Source: Candidatus Neomicrothrix sp. UBA4542
GTDB taxonomy: Bacteria > Actinomycetota > Acidimicrobiia > Acidimicrobiales > Poriferisodalaceae
Direction of reading: 5' to 3'
DNA length: 34,889 nt
Assembly: GCA_002388005.1 (NCBI GenBank)
Contig: DGLO01000136.1
Coordinates: 1 to 34,889 of the forward strand
The notes below the pieces were generated by a model that saw only the letters and a list, made by a program, of their open reading frames with translations, ran no database searches and was not told the DNA's origin. Positions 22,102 to 30,203 of the stretch are shown here, piece after piece; within the stretch, counting starts at the first letter, position 1, and the number at the start of each line of letters is the position of its first letter. A program made the translations under genes and the position numbers.

Positions 22102-23247
22102 CTAGTCGAACACAGGTTCAAAAGCCGCGGCAGGCAGCGTGTCCGTCCAGTTCGCCGATTCGAACAACGTTGAAGCTAAGCGCCCGAGCTCATCGCTGCT
22201 CTTGGCGGCTGCTCCACATCCGCCCAATGCCACAGCGATACCGTCGTCAACCCAGCCAACATATGGGTGATCGGTTGCGGTGTTGGTAACCACGCAGGGC
22301 TTTTGGGCCCAACTGCGAACTTCGATTCCCGGGAGAAGGCCCATAAGGGAGTTCCGTAATGCCTCTACCTCTGTCGGGTTTCCGTCGCCGTGGAACCACT
22401 CAGTCAGCGCGGCCTGCTCAACGGATTCCGAATCGCGTAAGGACCCGCCAATCTTGAGCGCCAATCTGCCGTCGGAGTATCGGACGGGAGGGACCCAGTA
22501 AATTTCGTCGAGTCGTTCATCGGGGGGGTCCACGCATATCAGGCTCGGAAGCCCGTCTTGGATTGATATTTCTGCTGTGACCGTCGTGCGCCGCATGCGG
22601 TGAAGATTCAGGGAGCAAGGCAGCAATTCGCTGCCGAAGGCTCCGGTGGCGACCAGCACTCGACGAGCGGTCAAGGACCCCCAGGGGCCACCAACGGAGT
22701 AGCCATTACCGCTTGTTTGAAGTGTGGAGGCTGCCTCTTTTACAACAACAGCACCTGCCGCTTCAGCGAGTGTTGTTTGTGCGGCGACGAGTCGACGGGG
22801 ATTGATATATCCGGCTGGATCACCTTCGTATAAAGCAGGATGACCGTTACGGAGAACAATGCCAGTGTTGTCGGACACCCACTCGGCGGTTACAGGCCTG
22901 GCGTTACCTCCAGCTATTGCCGAGTTCTCCAGCCAGTCCGATATTTTTGGCGACGAGCTGACCAAACCGCACTGAACATGGAAATCGATACTTGACCGTT
23001 GAGCGATATCTCCGTAGCGATCTATTGACCGAGCTGCTAGCTGTGACCAGATGGGGGTCCGCCCCGCCACACGAGTGATCCGTCCCTCATCGGGGTGGCT
23101 GCAGAACGGGCCTGGGCTGACTCGTCGATCCGTCGGTTCGTCTGGACCGATGACGACAACGTGTTGATCTGCTTCAGCAAGGTGGCGAGCCGCGGCAGAT
23201 CCGATGAGTCCTCTGCCAATAACGGCCACTTCATATTGCGAGGGCAC
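22102..23247 (-). CDS. FAD-dependent amine oxidase, sarcosine oxidase (MSOX)-like
   Basis: A 381-residue DAO-family flavoprotein. The N-terminal AVIGRGLIGSAAARHLAE is the FAD-binding GxGxxG fold. FCSHPDEGRITRV is a typical MSOX/NikD active-site stretch. The segment KPCVVTNTATDHPYVG contains C318 at the site where monomeric sarcosine oxidases bind FAD covalently. Such enzymes oxidise secondary or N-methylated amines to imines with release of hydrogen peroxide. The gene starts at GTG 23247, 5 bases after the RidA stop; the pair is probably one operon, with RidA hydrolysing imine products. The amine substrate is not identifiable. Confidence 0.9.
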   Translation of the reverse strand: MPSQYEVAVIGRGLIGSAAARHLAEADQHVVVIGPDEPTDRRVSPGPFCSHPDEGRITRVAGRTPIWSQLAARSIDRYGDIAQRSSIDFHVQCGLVSSSPKISDWLENSAIAGGNARPVTAEWVSDNTGIVLRNGHPALYEGDPAGYINPRRLVAAQTTLAEAAGAVVVKEAASTLQTSGNGYSVGGPWGSLTARRVLVATGAFGSELLPCSLNLHRMRRTTVTAEISIQDGLPSLICVDPPDERLDEIYWVPPVRYSDGRLALKIGGSLRDSESVEQAALTEWFHGDGNPTEVEALRNSLMGLLPGIEVRSWAQKPCVVTNTATDHPYVGWVDDGIAVALGGCGAAAKSSDELGRLASTLFESANWTDTLPAAAFEPVFD

Positions 23248-23252
23248 TGGCG

Positions 23253-23639
23253 TTAGCTAAGGACAGCTTGTGCTCTGATTTCGACCACCGCGCCCGGCAT
23301 CGCTAATTCGGTGCAGCCAATTGCTGTCCATGCTGGGTACGGTTCGCTAATCAATTCGTCTTTTACAGCTATGAACTCTCTTAGGTGTTCTCGCATCCCA
23401 ATGTGATAGCTCGTCATTTCAACGATGTCTGTTAGCGCGCCCCCTGCTTCTTCAAGAATCGCTTCGATGTTTTGGAAAGCGAACCGAAATTGTTCGGTTA
23501 GATCTTCGGGGCATTTGCCTGAGGCATCCATACCCACTTGACCAGACATCACCAGGAGATCGCCGATCTTTACGCCCGGAGCAAAATGGAAGTTGTCGTA
23601 CATGGCCTGCTGAGAGGCCGGAATTATGCGTTCACTCAT
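23253..23639 (-). CDS. RidA (YjgF/YER057c/UK114) family protein
   Basis: A 128-residue Rid-family protein, the standard length, with MSGQVGMDASGK, the FAFQNIEAILEEAGGALTDIVEMTSYHI core and AIGCTELAMPGAVVEIRAQAVL at the C-terminus. The Arg that RidA uses to bind the imino-acid carboxylate (in R-x-x-V-E) is not at its usual place: the sequence reads GAVVEIRA. It therefore probably belongs to one of the Rid subgroups other than archetypal RidA. It is the first gene of a pair with an MSOX-like amine oxidase (5-base gap), a logical partner because that oxidase makes imines. ATG 23639. Confidence 0.93.
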   Translation of the reverse strand: MSERIIPASQQAMYDNFHFAPGVKIGDLLVMSGQVGMDASGKCPEDLTEQFRFAFQNIEAILEEAGGALTDIVEMTSYHIGMREHLREFIAVKDELISEPYPAWTAIGCTELAMPGAVVEIRAQAVLS

Positions 23640-23727
23640 CGCCGAAGAGTAGCTGCGTCAGAGCTCTAATCTCCACACGGATAGATCTGCGTCTCTCAAG
23701 CAACCTATTGGGCACAATTCAATTGGG
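23640..23727. other. Short gap between the RidA and LLM genes, no feature seen
   Basis: These 88 bases separate two leftward genes. It should contain the promoter of the RidA/oxidase pair and the end of the LLM transcript. I see no strong hairpin, tRNA or small ORF of note. Confidence 0.4.
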
Positions 23728-24753
23728 CTAATTCCGCGATGTTGTTTCCGCTACGAGTTCAAGGATGGGTTCGTACGCCTCTACTCCGGCGGGCTCGTTT
23801 TTTTGCGGGACGCGCATCATCACGATTTGATCAGCGATCCCTTCGTATTCGTCGATACGTCGCGCACATTCCGACGGAGTTCCGCTAATGGTGAGCGTGT
23901 CAACAATTTCCTCTGGCAACAGATCCATTGCTTCAGAGGTCTTGCCCTTTGGCATCATTTGACTCAGCATGTCCGCCGCCTCAGCAAATCCCTGTTGACG
24001 CATTTGCGAGTCGTAGTAGGGGTGTGGGACTGGGTGAAATAAGCCACAAACCGCCGCCTTTGCGGCATTGCGAGCTATTTCCGAGTTCTTGTTCACACTC
24101 ACTAGAGCTCCCATGGGAAAATCTAACTCGGCGGCGTCGCGTCCAACCGATTCAGCTGCCGCTATGGCGTTTGGTCGCACGGTGTGACTCATGAAGTCAG
24201 CCGAGGCCATGATTCCTACCGCGATTCCGTCACTGACCTCGGCCGCCAATTGCATCATTTTGGGTCCCGAGGCAGAGAGATACACCGGCACCGTTTCTCG
24301 AATCGTCGGATAACTTGCTCGCCACTTCTTGACCTGATGCACGGGGCCGTCGTAGGTAACTCGAGTGCCAACGGGAGATGCAACTATTTCACGGACTATT
24401 TCAACAAAATCTCGTATGGCGGCAAGCGGTTTTGACGAGTCAATCCCCATGTACCAGTCGTTGAAATGAACGTTTCCAGTGCCAACCCCTAGGACGAAAC
24501 GGCCTTCGCTCATTTCGTCCAAGTCTCGCGCTGTGAGGCCAGTCAACCATGGCGAGCGGGCAAACGCGTTAACCACGTAGGTGCCGATTTCGATCTCGTC
24601 AGTCGCAGCAATGACCGCAGCCGCTTGGGTTACCGCACTTCGTCCCGCCTCTGCGACCATCACCGAGGCAGCGCCCGCGGCTTCCATTTCTTGAGCAACG
24701 GTAACGACAGTGTCGAAGCTGTCTTCGAATCCAAGTAAAGGTCCTAGTCGCAT
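23728..24753 (-). CDS. LLM-class (luciferase-like) oxidoreductase, probably F420-dependent
   Basis: A 341-residue luciferase-fold protein. The frame is open to 24891 but would run into the divergent CoA-transferase; ATG 24753 has GGAG 5 bases upstream and begins exactly at the family start (MRLGPLLGFED). Landmarks are GAASVMVAEAGRSAVTQAAAVIAATDEIEIGTYVVNAFARSP (shown in parts elsewhere in the family), LDEMSEGRFVLGVGTGNVHFNDWYMG, VPVYLSASGPKMMQLAAEVSDG and ISGTPSECARRIDEYEG. It resembles F420-dependent methylene-H4MPT-reductase-like enzymes. It is divergent from a CoA-transferase gene and shares a short intergenic region with a perfect inverted repeat. Confidence 0.9.
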   Translation of the reverse strand: MRLGPLLGFEDSFDTVVTVAQEMEAAGAASVMVAEAGRSAVTQAAAVIAATDEIEIGTYVVNAFARSPWLTGLTARDLDEMSEGRFVLGVGTGNVHFNDWYMGIDSSKPLAAIRDFVEIVREIVASPVGTRVTYDGPVHQVKKWRASYPTIRETVPVYLSASGPKMMQLAAEVSDGIAVGIMASADFMSHTVRPNAIAAAESVGRDAAELDFPMGALVSVNKNSEIARNAAKAAVCGLFHPVPHPYYDSQMRQQGFAEAADMLSQMMPKGKTSEAMDLLPEEIVDTLTISGTPSECARRIDEYEGIADQIVMMRVPQKNEPAGVEAYEPILELVAETTSRN

Positions 24754-24768
24754 CTGTACTCCAGATTC

Positions 24769-24783
24769 TCGTCGATACGACGA
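24769..24783. promoter_or_regulatory. Inverted repeat, candidate operator in a divergent promoter region
   Basis: TCGTCG-ATA-CGACGA is a perfect 15-base palindrome (6-bp arms, 3-base centre). It lies 15 bases upstream of the LLM start and about 66 bases upstream of the CoA-transferase start, between divergent genes, where an operator controlling both would be expected. No regulator gene is adjacent, so its partner is unknown; chance cannot be excluded. Confidence 0.35.
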
Positions 24784-24849
24784 CCGTAGCTGCCGTCTCC
24801 TACCCAACGGTGGGCGATAGAGCCTAACGTCATGTTCATGGGGGATGAG

Positions 24850-26040
24850 ATGACCGCTCTCGAAGATGTACGTGTACTTGATATGACGCAATACGAGGCC
24901 GGGCCTTCGTGCACGCAGGCGCTCGCATGGTTCGGCGCTGATGTAGTCAAGGTAGAACCACCCGAACGGGGCGATCCTGGGAGGGGAGGCGACATCATTC
25001 CGCAGAACTACTTCTTTCAGTGGAACAGCAACAAGCGATCCGTCGCCATTGATCTAACCCAAAAGGAGGGGCGGGAGCTTCTGCTTGAAATGGCGGTTCA
25101 CTATGACGTCTTTGTGGAAAATTACGGTCCCGGAGTCGTTGATCGACTTGATCTCGGATACGAGGTCCTTCGTGAAGTGAATCCATCAATTATTTATGCG
25201 TCGGTTAAGGGATTCGGCTCTACGGGTCCTTATGCGGGTCGCAAATGTTTTGATGGGGTCGCTCAGGCTATGGCCGGAGCCTTGTCGATAACTGGGTTGC
25301 CGGATGGCGAGCCGCTCTTGCCTGGACCAACTACAGGAGATTCAGGCACCGGGGTGCAACTTGGGATGGCAATTCTCGCTGCCTACATTCAGAGACTTCG
25401 CACTGGTGACGGCCAATACGTTGAGATCGCTATGCAAGAAGCCATGACGTACTACATGCGTACCCGTATGGCGATGGCGCCCGGATGGAATGACGAACCG
25501 GTGACTCGTCTCGGGAACGGGTCACGCGCTGTAAACAACTTGTATCCATGTAAGGGAGGAGGCGCCAACGATTACGTGATGATCATGGCGATCACACCGA
25601 AGATGTGGACCAATCTCTGCTCCGCGATGGGAAAATCCGAACTCGCAAACGACCCCCGGTTCGCTCGGAATCGAGACCGGATCGAGAATGGGGCTGAACT
25701 GCGGCAAGAAATTTCGTCGTGGACGAAGGGTTTGACGAAGCAAGAAGCTACTGAGCTACTCGAAGCCGCGGGTGTTCCAGGCGGCCCAGTTCTCGACACG
25801 AGCGAACTCTTAAACGACCCCCATTTAACGGACCGTGGGTTTATCACCAACATCGAACATCCAGATCACGGTGAGGTTCCGATCTTGGGATGGGCAGCGC
25901 GGTTGTCTAATAGTTCAGTAAATGTTGTCGCGGCTCCGGCTTTGGGTGAACACACCACAGATGTTCTCAACCAAGATCTCGACTTGTCGGCGGCCGAGAT
26001 AGGTCGTCTGCGCGATGAGTCGATCATCGGAGGTTCATGA
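24850..26040 (+). CDS. CaiB/BaiF (class III) CoA-transferase
   Basis: A 396-residue family III CoA-transferase. ATG 24850 is chosen because MTALEDVRVLDMTQYEAGP is the canonical N-terminus and a GGGGGA lies just upstream; ATG 24832 and 24838 are in frame and add six or four residues. KVEPPERGDPGR, VENYGPGVVDRLDLGYE, the catalytic D164 in TTGDSGTGVQLGMAI, and TGDGQYVEIAMQEA are diagnostic. It heads a rightward set with ThuA-like (overlapping start), ThDP enzyme, hotdog-like and methyltransferase genes, and is divergent from an LLM gene. It probably activates an organic acid as its CoA thioester for this cluster. Confidence 0.93.
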   Translation: MTALEDVRVLDMTQYEAGPSCTQALAWFGADVVKVEPPERGDPGRGGDIIPQNYFFQWNSNKRSVAIDLTQKEGRELLLEMAVHYDVFVENYGPGVVDRLDLGYEVLREVNPSIIYASVKGFGSTGPYAGRKCFDGVAQAMAGALSITGLPDGEPLLPGPTTGDSGTGVQLGMAILAAYIQRLRTGDGQYVEIAMQEAMTYYMRTRMAMAPGWNDEPVTRLGNGSRAVNNLYPCKGGGANDYVMIMAITPKMWTNLCSAMGKSELANDPRFARNRDRIENGAELRQEISSWTKGLTKQEATELLEAAGVPGGPVLDTSELLNDPHLTDRGFITNIEHPDHGEVPILGWAARLSNSSVNVVAAPALGEHTTDVLNQDLDLSAAEIGRLRDESIIGGS

Positions 26041-26858
26041 TGCCGCGACCCAAGGCTCCGGGAGTGCACCTCGTTGTCGGGGGTTTTCCACCCGGTTCAA
26101 CTGCCGGGCATGACATGCACTACGCCCGATCGCAACTATTGAGTTTCGTAGGTGAGATACAGCATGTGCAGCCGACCATATCGTCCAACTTCTCGGACTT
26201 AGCGACTTGGCTTCCGACGAGTCAACTTCTGATTACCTACACATCCGGTCCATTTCCATCCGGAAACGAACTCGTCAGCTTAAATTCGTGGCTCGAACGC
26301 GGTGGACGATGGCTTGCTCTTCACGGCACCAGCGGAGGAAAGGCGGAACCGGTGGACGGCGATCGTCGGCGCCGCCGCATGGTCAAAATGCCTCACCACG
26401 AGACACTCGGAGCCTTCTTTCTTAATCACCCACCAATTCGCAGATTCACGGTGAACGTCCGCGGCGACCATCCTGTCGTACATGACATGCCTGAATCATT
26501 CGAAACCATCGATGAGTTGTACTTCATTGAAGTTCTCGACCCACACGCAACTATTTTGTTGAGCACCGAGTTGCCCGAAGATCCGGATCCTGGTTTCGGT
26601 TTCGAGGTCGTGTCTGACACCTCGTTGATGGAAGATGGCCTTAACCGGGCCCTAGGTATTGTGTGTGAAAGAGGCAACGGTGCTGTTGCGTACCTGGCAC
26701 TCGGACACGCACACTCCCCCGCGACCAATAGCCAGCCATATGTAGACACTTCAGTCGTTGCAGATACGGCCACTCCCCAGATTTTTCGCGGATCATGGGA
26801 AACCGAAGGGTTCAACAACTTGGTCCGCAACGGCGTCCGCTGGGGGCTATCAACATGA
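26037..26858 (+). CDS. ThuA-like domain protein
   Basis: A 273-residue protein with the class-I glutamine-amidotransferase-like ThuA fold. Family marks are LITYTSGPFPSG, LNSWLERGGRWLALHGTSGG, FLNHPPIRRFTVNVRGDHPVVHDMP, ETIDELYFIEVL, the GNGAVAYLALGHAHSP segment and a final NLVRNGVRWGL. ThuA-like proteins occur near sugar and other catabolic genes; a keto-sugar-related role is known only for ThuA itself. ATG 26037 overlaps the CoA-transferase stop (ATGA), so translation is coupled; ATG 26040 is equally possible. A 24-codon ORF overlaps its own stop in the same ATGA manner. Confidence 0.85.
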   Translation: MMPRPKAPGVHLVVGGFPPGSTAGHDMHYARSQLLSFVGEIQHVQPTISSNFSDLATWLPTSQLLITYTSGPFPSGNELVSLNSWLERGGRWLALHGTSGGKAEPVDGDRRRRRMVKMPHHETLGAFFLNHPPIRRFTVNVRGDHPVVHDMPESFETIDELYFIEVLDPHATILLSTELPEDPDPGFGFEVVSDTSLMEDGLNRALGIVCERGNGAVAYLALGHAHSPATNSQPYVDTSVVADTATPQIFRGSWETEGFNNLVRNGVRWGLST

Positions 26859-26989
26859 GCACAGACATCGAGCCACGTGGGATGCTGTGCTGCAAGGAGA
26901 CCCCCGGTTTGCAGGATGAAACCTGACACCGTAATCAATCTTTAACCGGATCAACTCGCCGGTTCGTTCCATTAGAAGGAGACCCTCAA
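26859..26989 (+). promoter_or_regulatory. Intergenic region with hairpin and strong RBS before the ThDP enzyme gene
   Basis: This 131-base gap contains a perfect inverted repeat AACCGG (26944-26949)/CCGGTT (26959-26964) with a 9-base loop, too short and without a U-tract for an intrinsic terminator. A very strong AGAAGGAG at 26974-26981 follows, 8 bases before ATG 26990. The hairpin could be a regulatory site or an mRNA-stability element. An ORF of 24 codons (26855-26929) runs through the first part. Confidence 0.45.
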
Positions 26990-28627
26990 ATGCTGGGACA
27001 CGACGCAGTAGCTCAAGCCCTTGTCGACCACGACGTTGACACCGTCTTCGCCGTTCTCGGAGACGGCAATCTCTTCATTGGTGAAAGCTTGGAACGCCAA
27101 CACGGAGTCAAACTGGTTGGAGCGACCCACGAAGCCAACGCGGTATGCATGGCTGAAGGGTGGGCAAAGGCAACCGGAAGACTTGGCGTAGCAAGCGTGA
27201 CTCACGGCCCCGGGCTGACCAATACGATCACGGCTCTGGTCGAGGGTGTGAAAAACGGAACCCCGATGGTTGTCGTCGCGGGTGACACCCCGATCGAAAA
27301 TGAGCAACATCTTCAAAATCTCGATCAGCACGCTCTCGTCGCGGCAACCGGGGCTGGTTTTCAGCCAGTTCGAAACGCTGAAACTATCGCTGAAGACGTC
27401 TCCACCGCTGTGAGACGCGCCCATTCTGAACATCGTCCAGTAGTACTCAACATCCCGTTAAACATCGAGTGGGACGAAGTTGAGTATGAGGCGCGTCCCG
27501 CGTTGACTCGACCCGCTCAACGCCTTGCGGCCGATCCCGACCGCCTTGAGACCGCTATGGGTATCATCGCTTCGTCTGCGCGTCCGGTGATCGTAGCTGG
27601 ACGAGGCGCGGTCAAGTCAGGGGCGCGTGATGCCCTAATTCGGTTGGGAGATGCCCTGGGAGCACCCCTGGCAACTTCGCTCCTCGCAACCGGCTTTTTT
27701 CAAGGAGAGCCGTTCAATCTAGGTCTTCACGGCACCCTCAGCCACGAAATAGCCGGTGAGTCGCTCGCTATGGCCGATTGTCTTGTCGTCTTCGGAGCCA
27801 CATTGAACTTTTTGACTACCGACTATCAAAGTTTGCTTACCGGAAAACGGGTCGTGCAGGTGGATCTCAATCCGGATCACATTGATCGTTACGTCACCGT
27901 TGACGCTGGCGTTGTGGGAGATGCGACGGTGGTAGCTGAAACCATGATTGAAATGTTGTCTGCCGCGGAGCATCAACCTTCGTCATTCAGGACCGCTGAG
28001 CTGGAACGAAAATTGCAGGAGTTTGATCCCGCTACCGCCTTTGAGGACAAGAGTTACGATGGTGCAGTAGATCCTCGGACGCTGACACGTCGGCTTGATC
28101 AGGCCCTACCCCAAGATCGTCAAGTGGTAGTCGATGCGGGCCGGTTCATGCTTGACGCGCTCACCTTGTCCGTAGCTGACCCACTTGACTTGGTGACCAG
28201 CCATGGATTCGGGGCCATCGGTTTAGGTATGTCAACGGCGATCGGTGCAGCTGTCGCGCGCCCAACGCTGCCAACAGTGCTGTGCGTCGGAGACGGCGGT
28301 TACATGATGGGCGGCATGACTGAGCTGTCAACGGCTGTTCATTTGGGGCTCGACCTGATCGTTGTTCTCTACAACGACGGCAGTTACGGCGCCGAGCACA
28401 TTCAATTGGTGGCTAAGGGCATGGACCCGTCCGCTGCATTGCATGACTGGCCTGATTTTTGTGCCGTGGCCGCCAGTATGGGATGCGATACCGCAAAGAT
28501 CGATTCGCTCACTGACATAGACGCTGCCATGGACATAGTGAAAAACCGCACGCCGGGACGTCCAGTTCTCATAGAGGCTTCGATTGATCCCGACGTCGTA
28601 TCAAGCATTTATGGGCATCATCGATGA
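26990..28627 (+). CDS. Thiamine diphosphate-dependent enzyme (acetolactate synthase/benzoylformate decarboxylase-like)
   Basis: A 545-residue ThDP enzyme with all three domains. The PYR domain carries the catalytic E48 in GATHEANAVCMAEGWAKATGR and GVASVTHGPGLTNTITAL; the central domain includes ARPVIVAGRGAVKSGA; the PP domain has the GDG...N cofactor motif (GDGGYMMGG at 435 on, with NDGSYG at 462-467). It would decarboxylate a 2-keto acid or join carbonyl compounds. The usual acetolactate-synthase quinone-fold residues cannot be assessed here, and no small regulatory subunit gene is present, so a catabolic decarboxylase or lyase is more likely than branched-chain synthesis. The following hotdog-like gene overlaps its stop (ATGA). 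Confidence 0.9.
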   Translation: MLGHDAVAQALVDHDVDTVFAVLGDGNLFIGESLERQHGVKLVGATHEANAVCMAEGWAKATGRLGVASVTHGPGLTNTITALVEGVKNGTPMVVVAGDTPIENEQHLQNLDQHALVAATGAGFQPVRNAETIAEDVSTAVRRAHSEHRPVVLNIPLNIEWDEVEYEARPALTRPAQRLAADPDRLETAMGIIASSARPVIVAGRGAVKSGARDALIRLGDALGAPLATSLLATGFFQGEPFNLGLHGTLSHEIAGESLAMADCLVVFGATLNFLTTDYQSLLTGKRVVQVDLNPDHIDRYVTVDAGVVGDATVVAETMIEMLSAAEHQPSSFRTAELERKLQEFDPATAFEDKSYDGAVDPRTLTRRLDQALPQDRQVVVDAGRFMLDALTLSVADPLDLVTSHGFGAIGLGMSTAIGAAVARPTLPTVLCVGDGGYMMGGMTELSTAVHLGLDLIVVLYNDGSYGAEHIQLVAKGMDPSAALHDWPDFCAVAASMGCDTAKIDSLTDIDAAMDIVKNRTPGRPVLIEASIDPDVVSSIYGHHR

Positions 28628-29364
28628 GTGAGGGCATCACTATCGAATTGCTTCAGCGTTACATTGGAATGCCCGGCACCATGCAGGGAGGCTACGTAGC
28701 TGGTTTCGCTGCAGGCGATGCTGACGGCCCAATCAGAGTCCGGATCCGCAAACCCATGCACCCTGGGGAGTCGTTAGTTCGGACAGTTGAGCAAGGTGAA
28801 GCGCTTGTACATCGAGACGGCGAACTGGTCATGGTTGCTTCACCAGGACCTCTTCACGCCGCTCCGCGTTCGCCTATTTCGAGAACAAGCATCGATGCTG
28901 CCATAGACCGTCCTCTCCCATGGGATCCGCCCTACCCCGATTGCATTGGCTGCGGTAACAAAACCGACGGGTTGGGGGTGCGCATTCGGCCACTCGGTGA
29001 TGGCAAGCATGTTGTTGCTGTGTGGTCACCGGCTCCGCAGTGGGCCGACGAAAACGGGGTCATTCCCCGAGAGTTCGTGTGGACGGCCTTTGACTGCGTA
29101 ACTGCTTATGTGCTCTTCGTTGATCCACCCGAGTTGTCTGGTGGTGGCGCCGTAACCGGGAACATCGCTGCTGAGTTCTCCGACGAAGTTCGGGTAGGAG
29201 ACACCTACACATTTCAGTCATGGCGAGAAAGAGATGATGAGCGAAGCATCATCTGCGGCGGCGCTCTCTTCGGGCCGTCGGGGCTCGTAGCTGTAGCCGA
29301 TCAGGAAATGGTCCGTACAGAAAGTTGGGGGTTCGAGGTACCGTCCGAACCTCTAGCGAACTAA
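28624..29364 (+). CDS. Hotdog-fold-like protein with C-x-x-C motif, unknown function
   Basis: A 246-residue soluble protein whose C-terminal half looks like a thioesterase-type hotdog fold (FVWTAFDCVTAYVLF helix, then GNIAAEFSDEVRVGDTYTFQSWRER strands). A conserved-looking DCIGCGNKTDGLGVRI (C107/C110) precedes it, a signature of uncharacterised hotdog relatives that also act on acyl-CoA. The N-terminal half may be a second degenerate hotdog. ATG 28624 overlaps the ThDP enzyme stop, so the two proteins are probably made in step and could act on the same intermediate, for example hydrolysing an acyl-CoA after the ThDP step. The exact reaction is unknown. Confidence 0.75.
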   Translation: MSEGITIELLQRYIGMPGTMQGGYVAGFAAGDADGPIRVRIRKPMHPGESLVRTVEQGEALVHRDGELVMVASPGPLHAAPRSPISRTSIDAAIDRPLPWDPPYPDCIGCGNKTDGLGVRIRPLGDGKHVVAVWSPAPQWADENGVIPREFVWTAFDCVTAYVLFVDPPELSGGGAVTGNIAAEFSDEVRVGDTYTFQSWRERDDERSIICGGALFGPSGLVAVADQEMVRTESWGFEVPSEPLAN

Positions 29365-29393
29365 CTCACTTGAGATCGCAGGAAGGCTTACCC

Positions 29394-30200
29394 ATGGCTA
29401 CATCGGTCGAAGGGCATTACGGCAACGACGGAATCGTTGAACGCATCGTTGGTGCCCTGACTCAAGCCGGTCACGATATGGACAACCTTGACGCCGATGT
29501 TTTGGCCGCCGCAGACGAGTTTCACATCGGAGGTCGGGAAGGCACCATGCACGTAGCTGCCGCGATCAATCTTGGTCCTGGCGATCGTCTTCTTGACGTG
29601 GGCTGTGGCATAGGCGGAGCAGCGCGTTTTTTAGCTCATTCGACTGGCGCTTCAGTTATCGGCGTCGACCTCACACCCGAATTCGTTAACGCGGCAATTC
29701 AACTTTCAGACCTGGTTGGAATGGGCGCACAAGTTGATTTCGAAGTCGGATCCGCAACCGATCTCGCTTTCGATGACGACAGCTTCGATGCAGTCACGAT
29801 GCTCCACGTGGGAATGAACATTGAAAACAAGGTCCAAATGATGAGCGAACTTGGGCGAGTTTGCCGTTCCAAAGGAGTAGTCGTTGTGTACGACGTGACC
29901 CTTATGAGTGAGCACGATTTGCCTTACCCAATGCCTTGGTCGGCAACCCCCGAATTCAGTTTTCCGGAACCAGCGAGTGCATATGAAGCTGCCGGGACCG
30001 AAGCCGGGCTCGAACATGTCAGCAGTTCAAATCACTACGACTTAGCTCTCAAGTTCTTTAACGAACCTCCGGCTACTCCGCCACCTGTATCGCTCGGACA
30101 TTTAATGGGACCGCGAATGATCGAAATGCGTGACAACGCCGCACAGGCAATCAATGAGGGCTTGATGAGCCCTGTCCTGATGAAGTTCGTGGCGCCGTAA
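29394..30200 (+). CDS. Class I SAM-dependent methyltransferase (UbiE-like)
   Basis: A 268-residue methyltransferase. Motif I is LLDVGCGIGGAARFLAHSTGA, followed by VIGVDLTPEFVNAA, a motif II/III region FDDDSFDAVTMLHVGMNIENK and VCRSKGVVVVYDVTLM. The pattern resembles the UbiE/tocopherol/sterol C-methyltransferase group. The frame is open from 29325, inside the preceding gene, but ATG 29394 with AGGAAGG 7 bases upstream is clearly the start. It is the last gene of the CoA-transferase/ThuA/ThDP/hotdog set (29-base gap). Whether it methylates an intermediate of that pathway is unknown. It converges on the RidA-like gene, 3 bases between stops. Confidence 0.92.
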   Translation: MATSVEGHYGNDGIVERIVGALTQAGHDMDNLDADVLAAADEFHIGGREGTMHVAAAINLGPGDRLLDVGCGIGGAARFLAHSTGASVIGVDLTPEFVNAAIQLSDLVGMGAQVDFEVGSATDLAFDDDSFDAVTMLHVGMNIENKVQMMSELGRVCRSKGVVVVYDVTLMSEHDLPYPMPWSATPEFSFPEPASAYEAAGTEAGLEHVSSSNHYDLALKFFNEPPATPPPVSLGHLMGPRMIEMRDNAAQAINEGLMSPVLMKFVAP

Positions 30201-30203
30201 CAG

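Noticed and set aside
24754..24891. Longer start for the LLM gene at 23728
   Set aside because: It would overlap the divergent CoA-transferase start; ATG 24753 has a Shine-Dalgarno and fits the family N-terminus.
29325..29393. Upstream start for the methyltransferase
   Set aside because: It lies within the end of the hotdog-like gene; ATG 29394 has a strong ribosome-binding site.
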